From the NCBI GenBank assembly GCA_025450445.1, contig JANWHN010000087.1, forward strand, positions 1 to 49,247: 49,247 nt of DNA, read 5' to 3'. Positions 1 through 8,522 of the stretch are shown piece after piece (positions within the stretch are counted from its first letter, which is position 1; every line of letters begins with the position of its first letter). The notes beneath the pieces were generated by a model. It made no database searches, had not been told where the DNA came from, and saw only the letters and a program-made list of their open reading frames with translations. The DNA is from Anaerolineales bacterium (GTDB lineage Bacteria > Chloroflexota > Anaerolineae > Anaerolineales > UBA11579). A program made the translations under genes and the position numbers.

Positions 1-96
1 ATGCAGGCTGGCTATGCACTTGGTTATCGCAAGGATGCTGACCTGCGCTGTGAGCTGCCCGCTTATGACGCCGCGGCTTGGCAAGCTGAACATTAA
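1..96 (+). CDS. C-terminal tail of an unidentified protein
   Basis: An open frame runs from the first base of the window to a TAA at 94-96 and gives 31 residues ending in DAAAWQAEH. The first codon happens to be ATG, but the gene probably begins outside the window. Its stop lies 18 bases before the etfB start, in the same direction, so it probably belongs to the same transcript. The fragment is too short to assign a family, and I do not recognise it. Confidence 0.45.
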   Translation: MQAGYALGYRKDADLRCELPAYDAAAWQAEH

Positions 97-114
97 TTCC
101 GTTCGGAGGATCGT

Positions 115-894
115 TTGAAAATAGCTGTCTTTATAAAACAGGTGCCCGACTCGGCTGCCAAGATCGCAGTTGAGAACGGCGTTGTGAAATGGGGTGATGC
201 CCCACTGGTGATCAACCCATGGGACGAATATGCGGTGGAAGCTGCGCTCCAGCTTGCCGAGAAGCACGGCGGCGAAGTAACGGCTTTCAGCATGGGCGGC
301 GACAGCTCAAAGGAAGCACTGAAGCATGCCCTGGCGATGGGTTGCGGCAATGCCGTCTTGATCAACGACGCGGCCCTTGCTGCGGTTGATGCGGCTGGCA
401 GCGCGCGGGTGTTTGCCGCAGCCGTGAAAAAGCTGGGCGATGCTGACCTGGCTGTTTTCGGGAAGCAGGCAATTGATTCGGACACAGGATTAGTAACAGC
501 CATGACAGCTCGTGTTTTGGGCTGGCCGGCGCTTACCCTGGTCGCTTTGGTGGCTGAGCTAGACGCAAGCGCAAAGACCATTAGGGTGGAGCGCGGGGTC
601 GAAGAAGGCCGCCAAGTTGTCGACAGTAAACTGCCAGCAGTATTGAGCATCATCAAAGACTTTGGCGAGCCGCGCTACCCCTCCTTTATGGGAATTCGCA
701 AGGCGTCCAAAGCTGAGATAGGAACCTGGACGCTGGACGACTTGGGCATCAGCGCACCGGACGCGAAAGTTTCATGGCCCGAGCTGATCAGCCCACCTAA
801 GCGGGACGTAACTACCGAAATGATCACAGGCAGCAGCCCGGAAGAAATTGCCAACACCTTGGCTGACAAGATCATCACCGAAGGGGTGCTGTAA
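115..894 (+). CDS. etfB: Electron transfer flavoprotein, beta subunit
   Basis: This is the small subunit of the soluble ETF heterodimer. The family binds AMP and helps pass electrons from acyl-CoA dehydrogenases, through the FAD of the alpha subunit, to a membrane quinone reductase. The 259 residues match the usual length. The N-terminus MKIAVFIKQVPDS and the segment GKQAIDSDTG (residues 116-125) are characteristic of EtfB. Translation probably starts at the TTG at 115, because GGAGGA lies at 105-110 and the typical family N-terminus begins exactly there. The stop overlaps the etfA start by one base (TAATG), so the subunits are translationally coupled. Together with the thiolase and 3-hydroxyacyl-CoA dehydrogenase near 43 kb it points to beta-oxidation or butyrate-type acyl-CoA metabolism. 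Confidence 0.96.
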   Translation: MKIAVFIKQVPDSAAKIAVENGVVKWGDAPLVINPWDEYAVEAALQLAEKHGGEVTAFSMGGDSSKEALKHALAMGCGNAVLINDAALAAVDAAGSARVFAAAVKKLGDADLAVFGKQAIDSDTGLVTAMTARVLGWPALTLVALVAELDASAKTIRVERGVEEGRQVVDSKLPAVLSIIKDFGEPRYPSFMGIRKASKAEIGTWTLDDLGISAPDAKVSWPELISPPKRDVTTEMITGSSPEEIANTLADKIITEGVL

Positions 895-1925
895 TGGCCG
901 GCAAGATCTGGGTTTACATCGACCATTTCAAAGGGAAACCCCTGCCCGCTTCTTGGGAAGCAGTAAGTGCCGGCGCGAAATTGGGCGAGGTAACCGCGCT
1001 GGCATTTGGGCAAGATGCGGAAGCATTGGCAAAACAGGCAATCCACTATGGCGCCAGCGACGCATTCTTCGCGGACGATGCCGGCCTAGCTGACTTCCGT
1101 GGCGAGCCGTACGCTTCGCTGATCTCTAAATTGGCAAAAGAACACCAACCCGAAGCGATCCTGTTCCCGGGCAGCACCCGTGGCCGCGAACTGGCGGCGA
1201 TGGCAGCTATCGATCTGGACAGCGGCGTGCTGCCGGATGTGATCGAGATCAAGGATGAAGGCGAAAAGCTAGCTGCTGTGCGCCCTATTTATGCTGGCAA
1301 ACTGTTTTCGAAAGTCGTGTGTAATTCAAAACCAGCGCTGCTTACACTGCGCGTGCGCGCCTTTGGCAAACCGGTGGTGGACACCGGGCGAAGCGGCACG
1401 ACGACGAAAGTGGAAGCCGCAATTGCTGAAAAGGACATCGCAACCAAGATCGCGGAATACAAAACAGTAGAAGGTCGCGTGAGCTTGGGTGATGCGGCGG
1501 TCATTGTTTCAGGCGGACGCGGCACCTCAAATAACCCGAACCTTACGCCTCCCGCAGAAATCACGGACGAGAAGCAAAAGGAAATTTGGCGTGCACAACA
1601 AGGCTTCAAGATGATCGGCGAGCTGGCTGGGGTACTGAGCGCTGCAGTCGGCGCCAGCCGAGCTGCGGTGGACGCAGGCTACGTGCCTTACCGGCATCAA
1701 GTTGGGCAGACGGGCAAAGTGGTTTCGCCGGATCTGTATATTGCGCTGGGGATTTCTGGGGCGATCCAGCATTTGGCCGGCATGCGTACCAGCAAAGTCA
1801 TTGTGGCAGTAAACAAAGATCCGGACGCGCCGATCTTCAAGATGTCGCGCTTCGGCGTAGTCGGCGACTTGTATGAGATCGTGCCAGCGCTGACCAAAGC
1901 ATTCAAAGAAAGATTGCATAAATAG
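894..1925 (+). CDS. etfA: Electron transfer flavoprotein, alpha subunit
   Basis: This is the FAD-carrying large subunit of ETF, partner of the gene directly upstream. The 343-residue protein has the N-terminal adenine-nucleotide alpha-hydrolase-like domain, with GSTRGREL near residue 92, and the C-terminal FAD domain. The FAD domain shows SGGRGTS near residue 205, [17 protein letters not shown] near residues 263-279 and [14 protein letters not shown] near residue 285. These are classical EtfA signatures for flavin contact. The ATG overlaps the etfB stop. A perfect hairpin with a T-rich tail follows the stop, so the transcript probably ends there. Nothing suggests the bifurcating type, but I cannot exclude it by eye. 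Confidence 0.96.
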   Translation: MAGKIWVYIDHFKGKPLPASWEAVSAGAKLGEVTALAFGQDAEALAKQAIHYGASDAFFADDAGLADFRGEPYASLISKLAKEHQPEAILFPGSTRGRELAAMAAIDLDSGVLPDVIEIKDEGEKLAAVRPIYAGKLFSKVVCNSKPALLTLRVRAFGKPVVDTGRSGTTTKVEAAIAEKDIATKIAEYKTVEGRVSLGDAAVIVSGGRGTSNNPNLTPPAEITDEKQKEIWRAQQGFKMIGELAGVLSAAVGASRAAVDAGYVPYRHQVGQTGKVVSPDLYIALGISGAIQHLAGMRTSKVIVAVNKDPDAPIFKMSRFGVVGDLYEIVPALTKAFKERLHK

Positions 1926-1935
1926 TAAGCTCAAG

Positions 1936-1965
1936 AAAAGTGCAGCTTAGCTGCACTTTTCATTT
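1936..1965 (+). terminator. Intrinsic terminator after etfA
   Basis: AAAAGTGCAG (1936-1945) and CTGCACTTTT (1951-1960) form a perfect 10-bp stem around the loop CTTAG. The final T run lies inside the 3' arm and continues as CATTT. It separates etfBA from the MFS gene, which begins 12 bases further on. Confidence 0.85.
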
Positions 1966-1976
1966 AATACAGGGAT

Positions 1977-3161
1977 ATGAAAGCTAGCAGCACAACAATA
2001 CTGATCGGATACCTGGCGTTCGGGACTTTCGGAATTTACGAAGGTCTGCTGGGCGTAGTTTGGCCGGCGATGAGCGAAACGTTTGGCGTTTCGCTCGACA
2101 CGCTGGGGGTGCTGCTGATCGCTGGCCTATTCGGATTCGTTCTGGTCAGTTTCACCAGCGGCTCGCTGATCCGTTGGCGATCGATACATTGGGTCTTGCT
2201 CGCAGGCACCACCATTCGCACAATTGGATATCTGGGGATGGCTTTTTCGCCGGTGTGGGAAGGCGTAATCGCGTCAGTGTTGCTGCTGACGATGGGCGGG
2301 GGCGCGATCGACACGAGCCTGAACGGATTCGTATCTACACAGGGAAACTCGCGGCAAATGAACTGGCTGCACGCAAGCTTCGGTGTTGGAGCAACAGTCG
2401 GGCCGTTCCTGGCCGCGGCGATCATTGGGCTGGGTGGCGATTGGCGAGTGAGCTTTGCAGTAGTAGCCGCTATGCAGGGGTTGGCTGCTTTGCTGGTTGC
2501 GCTGACCGCGCCTTCTTGGAAAGTTAAATTAGTCGAGACAAAGGAAGAAGTAAAACCTGAGGCTAGCCTGGCTTCGACAATCAGATTGCGGGCGGTCTGG
2601 CTGGGGATTTTGTTCTTCTTCCTATATACAGGCACCGAGTTGAGCGCGGGGCAATGGAGCTTTGCCTTGTTCGCGCTGGGGCGTGGCGTGCCCGAGGTAA
2701 TAGCCAGCTACTGGGTTGGCATATTCTGGGGAACCTTCACGATCGGTCGAATTCTGTTTGGGTTCGTTGCGGACAAGTGGCAGCCCAAGCTGATGTTGAG
2801 GATCTCGCTGGTCGGCGTGGTCCTGGGAGCCGGGCTTTTTTGGTGGAGCCCACTAGCCGCTTGGGTCGGGTTTGCTGGACTGGCGTTGATGGGGTTGGCG
2901 CTGGCGCCGCTGTTCCCGACCTTGATTGCCGGCACGCTCGGCCGGGTGAGCATAACCCACGTGGCCAACACGATCGGCTTCCAGATCGCCGCGGCCGGGC
3001 TGGGCGGCTCGATCATCACTAGCGCTGTCGGCGTATTGGCGGAGTCTCAAGGGCTGGAATGGATCGGCGGAAGCGTATTTGTTCTATCTGTTGTTATGCT
3101 TGCAGTCTACGAACTGCTTGAATACCTAGCGATTCGCGAAACAATAAAAAGACCGGCATAA
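1977..3161 (+). CDS. MFS transporter (FucP-like)
   Basis: This 394-residue integral membrane protein has about twelve hydrophobic segments split by a polar loop near residues 183-203 (KVKLVETKEEVKPEAS), the usual six-plus-six plan of the major facilitator superfamily. The segment NWLHASFGVGATVGP near residues 129-143 resembles a motif common in the FucP/YfkF-like branch. The substrate cannot be read from the sequence. The ATG at 1977 is preceded by AGGG only two bases upstream, so ribosome binding may be weak. The gene stands alone between two terminators, and its own stop codon lies in the loop of the downstream terminator. Confidence 0.85.
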   Translation: MKASSTTILIGYLAFGTFGIYEGLLGVVWPAMSETFGVSLDTLGVLLIAGLFGFVLVSFTSGSLIRWRSIHWVLLAGTTIRTIGYLGMAFSPVWEGVIASVLLLTMGGGAIDTSLNGFVSTQGNSRQMNWLHASFGVGATVGPFLAAAIIGLGGDWRVSFAVVAAMQGLAALLVALTAPSWKVKLVETKEEVKPEASLASTIRLRAVWLGILFFFLYTGTELSAGQWSFALFALGRGVPEVIASYWVGIFWGTFTIGRILFGFVADKWQPKLMLRISLVGVVLGAGLFWWSPLAAWVGFAGLALMGLALAPLFPTLIAGTLGRVSITHVANTIGFQIAAAGLGGSIITSAVGVLAESQGLEWIGGSVFVLSVVMLAVYELLEYLAIRETIKRPA

Positions 3162-3176
3162 GCCGGTCTTTTTATT
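3143..3176. terminator. Bidirectional intrinsic terminator
   Basis: AATAAAAAGACCGGC (3143-3157) and GCCGGTCTTTTTATT (3162-3176) make a perfect 15-bp stem with loop ATAA. It has A/T runs on both sides and separates the MFS gene from the convergent lipoprotein gene. The MFS stop codon (3159-3161) is inside the loop. Confidence 0.92.
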
Positions 3177-3185
3177 GTCTAGAGA

Positions 3186-3635
3186 TTATCCTGGATACGT
3201 GAATTCGCCGACCAACTGGCCGTTAACCAAAACGCTATAGGTGCCGTCAGCAGCACCGGTCATGGGGATCGAGACATTCTCATCGAAAGGCTGCAAGACC
3301 TGGGTGCACATGACCATCGGATTGACTAGCGAATAGACGCGCACATGGATCTCGTTCTGAGAATTAGGTGCGGAGACATCAGCTTGGAAATGGTGGCAAG
3401 GCGTGGGTAAATTGCCAACAAGATGGAGATTGATCTGGACGGGGTAACTTTCCATGATCAGCAGGTCGGAGGAATCAATGAAGACTGCTCCTTCTTGCAT
3501 ATCGCCCAGGTCGCGAGTTGAAGTTGGCATAGGTTGTGGGTCGCTGGGCTGCGAAGTAACCGGAGTGTCAGCCCCGACGCAAGCGGCAAGGAAAAGGACA
3601 AGAACTGTTAGAGTAGCAAGTAAATGTCGAGGCAT
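3186..3635 (-). CDS. Predicted lipoprotein of unknown function
   Basis: The 149-residue product begins with MPRHLLATLTVLVLFLAAC, a signal peptide ending in the lipobox LAAC (Cys19). It should be lipidated by Lgt and cut by LspA, both encoded in this window. A Thr/Pro/Ser-rich linker (residues 24-43) leads to a beta-rich C-terminal domain with two Cys residues (in PTPCHHF and VMCTQV) that could form a disulfide. I recognise no named family. It is divergent from the FHA cluster, with about 130 bases between the start codons. It is probably anchored on the outer face of the cytoplasmic membrane. Confidence 0.7.
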   Translation of the reverse strand: MPRHLLATLTVLVLFLAACVGADTPVTSQPSDPQPMPTSTRDLGDMQEGAVFIDSSDLLIMESYPVQINLHLVGNLPTPCHHFQADVSAPNSQNEIHVRVYSLVNPMVMCTQVLQPFDENVSIPMTGAADGTYSVLVNGQLVGEFTYPG

Positions 3636-3763
3636 AGTTTCCTTTCATGTTGTTAACGTATTTCATCGTAGCTTAGTTCCTTCTCATTGACCAACGAATT
3701 AATCGTAGATAAATGCACCGCTAAAACAGCGCCCGATTGTGGAAAACGATACAATGGAAAACG

Positions 3764-4543
3764 ATGAGCCAATCACTCAATAAACTAGAGGCGCGCTTGC
3801 AGCGCCTGATCGAAGAGGGAACAGCACGGCTCTTCGCATCCCAAGATACTCGCGGACTCCTGGCTTCCCGGCTAATCGAAGCCATGCAAGCCGAGGTGAC
3901 TTTCGGCCAGGCAGACCAGCTGCTAGCACCCAGCACGTACACTATTCATTCTAATAGCGAGCACGCCGCGGCACTCAAATCCAACCAAGTGCTATTGGAC
4001 GAACTCTCGACCGCACTGAAAAGGGCCGCGTCCGAATCCGGGATCCAGCTTGCCGGGGAGCCAGTGCTGCATATTGCTCCGGCAGAAGAATTGCAAGCCG
4101 GCGAATTCCGCGTGCGCTGCGCGGGCTTGGGTGAAAGGCTGCAGAGCACGCAGTCGCTGCGGACGAATGGAACACCCCTCCAGCATCAGATCCCTAACGG
4201 CGCATTTTTTATCGTGGGCGGCGCCCAGATCTTCCAGCTCAAACTGCCAATCGTCAATATCGGGCGCAAGAATGATAATCACCTCGTCGTCGAAAACCCG
4301 CAGATCTCGCGCCGCCACGCCCAATTGCGCGCAATTGCCGGCAGCTATCACTTCTTCGATCTTGGCTCGACTGGCGGATCGCAGATCAACGGCGTAGACG
4401 TAAAGAGCGCAGCGCTGCTGACCGGGGACGTGATCAGCCTGGCCGGTGTTGTCCCATTGATCTATAGCCAGGATGAAACGAAGACCGTTTCAGTGACGCA
4501 GGAATACAAACCCGGAGAAAACGGCCGCACATCCACTTTTTAA
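3764..4543 (+). CDS. FhaA-like protein (DUF3662-type N-terminus plus FHA domain)
   Basis: A 259-residue cytoplasmic protein. Residues 1-110 resemble the FhaA N-terminal domain: the opening LEARLQRLIEEGTARLF is similar to actinobacterial FhaA. Residues about 150-235 form a forkhead-associated domain with the phosphothreonine-binding residues G167-R168, S182 and H185 (SRRH) and N209 (INGV). In Actinobacteria FhaA binds phosphorylated cell-wall proteins beside rodA/pbpA, and the same neighbourhood is present here. I chose the ATG at 3764 because the family N-terminus begins there; a TTG at 3737 would add nine residues. No clear Shine-Dalgarno is present. A 10-bp direct repeat overlaps the start codon. 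No Ser/Thr kinase is encoded in the window. Confidence 0.82.
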   Translation: MSQSLNKLEARLQRLIEEGTARLFASQDTRGLLASRLIEAMQAEVTFGQADQLLAPSTYTIHSNSEHAAALKSNQVLLDELSTALKRAASESGIQLAGEPVLHIAPAEELQAGEFRVRCAGLGERLQSTQSLRTNGTPLQHQIPNGAFFIVGGAQIFQLKLPIVNIGRKNDNHLVVENPQISRRHAQLRAIAGSYHFFDLGSTGGSQINGVDVKSAALLTGDVISLAGVVPLIYSQDETKTVSVTQEYKPGENGRTSTF

Positions 4544-4551
4544 TAGTGTGA

Positions 4552-5001
4552 ATGGAAAATTTCAGCGCGTATCTTTTATTGGCCCTGCGCCTGCTTCTGG
4601 CGCTGGCACTTTACGCATTCCTCGGTTGGACCTTTTACATCATCTGGCGCGACCTGCGCCAACAGGCTGAAAGCCTGACGCATCTGCGAGTGCCACCGTT
4701 ATTGATCTCCCAAATTGGCGAAAATGGCCTTGGCGAACAATTGCGCTTCACCGCGCCCGAGATCGTGATCGGCAGGCACCCGAACTGCGAGTGGGTGCTG
4801 GCAAACGAAACCGTTTCGACCAAACATGCGCGGCTGCTATTCCATCATGACCAATGGTGGCTGGAAGACCTGCATTCCAGGAACGGCACGTTTCTCAACG
4901 AACAAATTCTGACTTCACCGGTCGTCCTGGCAAATGACGATAGAGTACGATGTGGTCAGGTGAATTTTGACATTCGGTTTGAAGAATTGAGCAAGAAATG
5001 A
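4552..5001 (+). CDS. Membrane-anchored FHA-domain protein (FhaB-like)
   Basis: The 149-residue protein has one N-terminal membrane helix (residues 6-32), a short linker, and an FHA domain at about residues 68-145. The phosphopeptide-binding residues are all visible: G74-R75-H76, S89 and H92 (STKH), and N111 and N116 (SRNGTFLN). Its size and plan match FhaB/FipA of Actinobacteria, which lies between fhaA and rodA/pbpA. It begins eight bases after the fhaA-like stop and overlaps the next gene by ATGA, so the set is one operon. It probably recruits phosphorylated partners to the membrane site of wall synthesis. Confidence 0.85.
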   Translation: MENFSAYLLLALRLLLALALYAFLGWTFYIIWRDLRQQAESLTHLRVPPLLISQIGENGLGEQLRFTAPEIVIGRHPNCEWVLANETVSTKHARLLFHHDQWWLEDLHSRNGTFLNEQILTSPVVLANDDRVRCGQVNFDIRFEELSKK

Positions 5002-5864
5002 ACAAGAAACCGGTCCTAGGGATCATTGGCGGCTCCGGCATTTATTCGATGCCGGGCCTCAAAGCTGTCGAAGAAAAGAAGGTCAGCACTCCGTTCGGCG
5101 CGCCAAGCTCGCCAGTCGTGATTGGCACGCTTTCGGGAACGCGGGTCGCCTTCCTCGCCCGACATGGCGTAGGCCACACGATCCCGCCGACAATGGTGAA
5201 CTATCGCGCCAACATTTACGCACTCAAATCGCTGGGCTTGCGCTTCGTAGCCGCGGTCAGCGCCTGCGGCTCGCTCCGCGAAGATTACGCCCCAGGGCAC
5301 GTCGTCATTCCCGACCAGCTAGTCGATGCGACCAGCCGCCGGGAGCGCTCCTATTTTGATCATGTCGGATTGGTTGCCCATGTTGGCGTAGCCGAACCTT
5401 TTTGCAATGATTTTGCCGCCCAGCTTTTCCAAGCCTGTGAGAAGGCCGGCGGAAAGGTACATGAAGGCGGAACTTACATCACCGTTGAAGGACCGCGATT
5501 TTCCACTAGAGCCGAATCGAATAGTTTCCGCGCGTCGGGCTATTCGATCATTGGCATGACCACCTCGCCCGAAGCATTCCTGGCCCGCGAAGCCGAGCTG
5601 TGTTACGCGGTGATGGCGCATGTGACCGATTACGACGTGTGGCACGAAGAGCCGGTAAGCGTCGATATGGTCATGAGCACAATGCATGAGAACACCGAAC
5701 TGGCTCAAGGGGCGATACGCCATTTGGCTGAGGACCTGAATGAAAAGCAACAATGTGATTGCGACACCGCATTGGCGAATGCCCTTGTGACCAACCGCAA
5801 GAACGTTTCTAAGACCGTGCGCAAAAAACTAGGAATTCTCGTCGACAAATATTTACCGAAATGA
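4998..5864 (+). CDS. mtnP: S-methyl-5'-thioadenosine phosphorylase
   Basis: Cleaves 5'-methylthioadenosine with phosphate to adenine and methylthioribose-1-phosphate (methionine and purine salvage). The 288 residues fit the PNP/MTAP family 2 length. Visible signatures are GIIGGSGIY (residues 8-16), the phosphate-binding region FLARHGVGHTIPP, NYRANIYALKSLG, and the purine-site region TVEGPRFSTRAES followed by IGMTTSPEAFLARE. It overlaps the FHA gene by ATGA at the 5' end and the SEDS-fusion gene by ATGA at the 3' end. That tight coupling puts a salvage enzyme inside a cell-wall operon, which the enzyme activity does not explain. The related family member 6-methylpurine phosphorylase or a general PNP is a less likely alternative. 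Confidence 0.93.
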   Translation: MNKKPVLGIIGGSGIYSMPGLKAVEEKKVSTPFGAPSSPVVIGTLSGTRVAFLARHGVGHTIPPTMVNYRANIYALKSLGLRFVAAVSACGSLREDYAPGHVVIPDQLVDATSRRERSYFDHVGLVAHVGVAEPFCNDFAAQLFQACEKAGGKVHEGGTYITVEGPRFSTRAESNSFRASGYSIIGMTTSPEAFLAREAELCYAVMAHVTDYDVWHEEPVSVDMVMSTMHENTELAQGAIRHLAEDLNEKQQCDCDTALANALVTNRKNVSKTVRKKLGILVDKYLPK

Positions 5865-8503
5865 ACGTCGCGCAAGCTATTCGGCGGTGGATGCCCGCCA
5901 GCAACTCCGCCAGCTTGATAAGGCTGGCGGGTTTGTTTCTGGGGTTTTACGCGCTGGCGCTCACTCTGGCGCCGGCTGTGCGCGACCGCTCCTTCGATGG
6001 CTTGAGCGAGCTGAATTGGGGACATTGGTTTGGGATGCTGATGTGGGCGGTGTCCTTTTATTTTCTGGATCGGCGCATCCGCAAAGAGTTGCCGAATCGC
6101 GATGTTTTCATCGTTCCATTGGTCGCCATACTTTCTGGCTGGGGACTGCTAACGATCTGGCGACTGACGCCGTTCTTCGGCTTTCGCCAAACATTATGGC
6201 TCGGGCTTGGTACTGCTTTTTTTATCTTAGCCTTGCGCTACAAAAACGAGATCCTGAACGCACTGCGCCGCTATAAATACCTTTGGCTGCTTGCCGGATT
6301 TTTACTGACCGCCCTAACTTTTCTCTTTGGCACCAACCCATCCGGCATTGGGCCGGACCTGTGGTTGGGATGCTGCGGAATTTATTTCCAGCCATCTGAG
6401 CCCCTGAAATTACTGTTGATCATTTACCTTGCAGCATATCTCGCAGATCGTCAACCGCTGATGTCGGGGCTCGTGCCGCTGCTTGCCCCAACAGTGTTGA
6501 TGGCTGGGATCGCGTTGATGCTGTTGCTCGTGCAACGCGATCTTGGAACCGCCTGGGTTTTTGTTTTTATCTACACGATCTTGATCTATGTTGCCTCAGG
6601 CAAACGGCGCGTTCTCGTTTCAAGTTTGCTGACCCTCGCGCTTGCGCTGATCGCCGGGTACTTTTTAGTGGGGCTTGTCCACGCCCGAATTGATTCGTGG
6701 ATCAACCCATGGCTCGACCCGAGCGGAAGTTCGTATCAGATCGTGCAAGGCTTGCTGGCGCTGGCCGCTGGCGGCATTTTTGGGCGCGGGCCGGGGCTGG
6801 GCAGCCCAGGGTTTGTGCCGGTCTCGCACAGCGATTTTATTTTCACATCCATCGCCGAAGAAAGCGGTCTCATTGGTGCGATCGCGCTGCTGTTGATCGT
6901 TTTACTGCTCAGCCTACGCGCCCTGCGCATTTCATTACTGGCCCGAGACGCTTACCAACGCTATCTGGCCGTCGGGGTGTGCGCGTATTTAGCGAGCCAA
7001 AGCCTGCTCATCGTGGGGGGCAACATCCGCATGCTTCCGCTGACCGGGGTAACGCTGCCATTTGTTTCTTATGGCGGCTCGTCCCTGCTCACCTCTTTTG
7101 TCGCCCTGCTGCTGCTGTGTTTGGTGAGCAACGAAACCGTGAACCGTGCCACCCCGGTCTCGCGGACGCGCACCACACAAGGCGTTGGCGCGGGACTATT
7201 GGTCGCGTTCGGCATTGCCGCGCTGATCTGCGGCTGGTGGGCCGTCACCCGCGGGCCAGACCTGCTGACCCGCAACGACAATGCCCGGCGCTCGCTCTCG
7301 GATCGTTACGTGCCGCGCGGTGCGTTCCTCGATCGCAACGGCCAATTGTTGAGCGAAACAATTGGTGAGGGAGGCAACTACCAACGCCAGTATCTGCATC
7401 CGGAGCTGAGCAGCGTGCTGGGTTACACGCACCCAAATTTCGGCCAGGCAGGTTTTGAGTCCGGCCTGGATCCTATTTTGCGCGGCGAAGAATTTCAGCC
7501 TGCGCTGGATCTATGGTTGAACCATGTACTGTACGGCCAGCCCTCGCCGGGCTTGGATATTCGCCTGAGCCTTGACCTGAAGTTGGAGCAACAAGCGGCT
7601 GAGCTGCTGGCAAACGAGGCTGGCGCAGCAGTCGTGTTGAACGCCAGCAACGGCGAAATCCTGGGCATGATTTCGCAACCAACATTCGACTCCAACAATC
7701 TCAATGAGAATTGGGAGACGCTGTTGGATTCTTCCGGCTCGCCATTATTGAATCGCGCAACACAAGGCGCCTATCCCACCGGAACGGCGCTCGGTCCTTT
7801 CCTGCTCGCTGCCGCCCGCGCCCAAAGCACAATCCCCGATCCGCCGGCCGAGTTGAGTTTTGCTGTTGACGATTTGCAACTGGAGTGCGTCCGCCAGCCG
7901 CTGGACGCGGCGGTGTGGAGCGAACTGGTCGCGGCGGCCTGCCCCGGCGCGCTGGCCGAACTAGGGATCGCGCTGGGTGGTGAAAATTTATTAGCTTTGT
8001 TCGATGATCTCGGCTTTTATACGGCGCCTGCTCTCGACCTCGATTTGCGCGCCCAAACCATGCCGAGCACGCTGGAACGCCCGGGCAATGCCGGAGTTGG
8101 CCGGGACGAATTGCGCATCAGCCCATTGCAAATGGCGCTGGCCGCCGCGGCACTCACCCATTACGGGCAGATGCCCGCGCCCCAGATCGCGCTGGAAGTC
8201 GAAACCGTTGAAGGCGGCTGGCGCCAGTTGCAGCCAGAGGGAGAGCCGGTCCAAGCGCTGAACAATACGTTGGCGCAAGCGACTGCGCAGAATTTGGCCA
8301 GCGCAACCCTCCCGATCTGGGAAGTTACCGGGCGGGCTATTGGCGATGACGGGCAGATCTACATTTGGTACTTGGCTGGCACTCTGTCGGAGCAAACCGA
8401 AGAAGGCGAGGCTCGTTCAGTTGTAATTTTGCTGGAAAGCGACAAGCCTGCCTTGGCGCTTTCCATCGGGCAAGCCCTATTGCTGGCGGCGATGGGTCAG
8501 TAA
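5861..8503 (+). CDS. FtsW/RodA (SEDS) protein fused to a degenerate penicillin-binding-protein domain
   Basis: An 880-residue fusion. Residues 1 to about 430 are a SEDS peptidoglycan glycosyltransferase with about ten membrane helices. Motifs include QPSEPLKL (178-185), VQRDLGTA (224-231), NPWLDPSG with the presumed catalytic Asp286, HSDFIFTSIAEESGL (323-337) and LPLTGVTLPFVSYGGSS (392-408). After another membrane helix (444-462) comes a PbpA-like periplasmic domain with RGAFLDRNGQLL and GFESGLDPILRG in the usual order. The transpeptidase motifs are broken: the SxxK position reads T642-A-L-G645 in YPTGTALGPF, and the KTG position reads V822-T-G in EVTGRA. The polymerase half should work, but the cross-linking half looks inactive. 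Starts by ATGA overlap with mtnP. Confidence 0.9.
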   Translation: MNVAQAIRRWMPASNSASLIRLAGLFLGFYALALTLAPAVRDRSFDGLSELNWGHWFGMLMWAVSFYFLDRRIRKELPNRDVFIVPLVAILSGWGLLTIWRLTPFFGFRQTLWLGLGTAFFILALRYKNEILNALRRYKYLWLLAGFLLTALTFLFGTNPSGIGPDLWLGCCGIYFQPSEPLKLLLIIYLAAYLADRQPLMSGLVPLLAPTVLMAGIALMLLLVQRDLGTAWVFVFIYTILIYVASGKRRVLVSSLLTLALALIAGYFLVGLVHARIDSWINPWLDPSGSSYQIVQGLLALAAGGIFGRGPGLGSPGFVPVSHSDFIFTSIAEESGLIGAIALLLIVLLLSLRALRISLLARDAYQRYLAVGVCAYLASQSLLIVGGNIRMLPLTGVTLPFVSYGGSSLLTSFVALLLLCLVSNETVNRATPVSRTRTTQGVGAGLLVAFGIAALICGWWAVTRGPDLLTRNDNARRSLSDRYVPRGAFLDRNGQLLSETIGEGGNYQRQYLHPELSSVLGYTHPNFGQAGFESGLDPILRGEEFQPALDLWLNHVLYGQPSPGLDIRLSLDLKLEQQAAELLANEAGAAVVLNASNGEILGMISQPTFDSNNLNENWETLLDSSGSPLLNRATQGAYPTGTALGPFLLAAARAQSTIPDPPAELSFAVDDLQLECVRQPLDAAVWSELVAAACPGALAELGIALGGENLLALFDDLGFYTAPALDLDLRAQTMPSTLERPGNAGVGRDELRISPLQMALAAAALTHYGQMPAPQIALEVETVEGGWRQLQPEGEPVQALNNTLAQATAQNLASATLPIWEVTGRAIGDDGQIYIWYLAGTLSEQTEEGEARSVVILLESDKPALALSIGQALLLAAMGQ

Positions 8504-8522
8504 GCTTTACGGCTTACTTTTC
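8499..8522. terminator. Possible short bidirectional terminator
   Basis: AGTAAGC (8499-8505) and GCTTACT (8512-8518) form a 7-bp stem around TTTACG, followed by a short T run. It spans the converging stops of the SEDS fusion and tyrS. The stem is short and the T run poor, so termination is only possible. Confidence 0.4.

Noticed and set aside
93-656. Long antisense open frame (187 codons) opposite etfB
   Set aside because: It lies wholly inside etfB on the other strand, has low-complexity Ala/Ser composition and no ribosome site; the high G+C content produces many such shadows.
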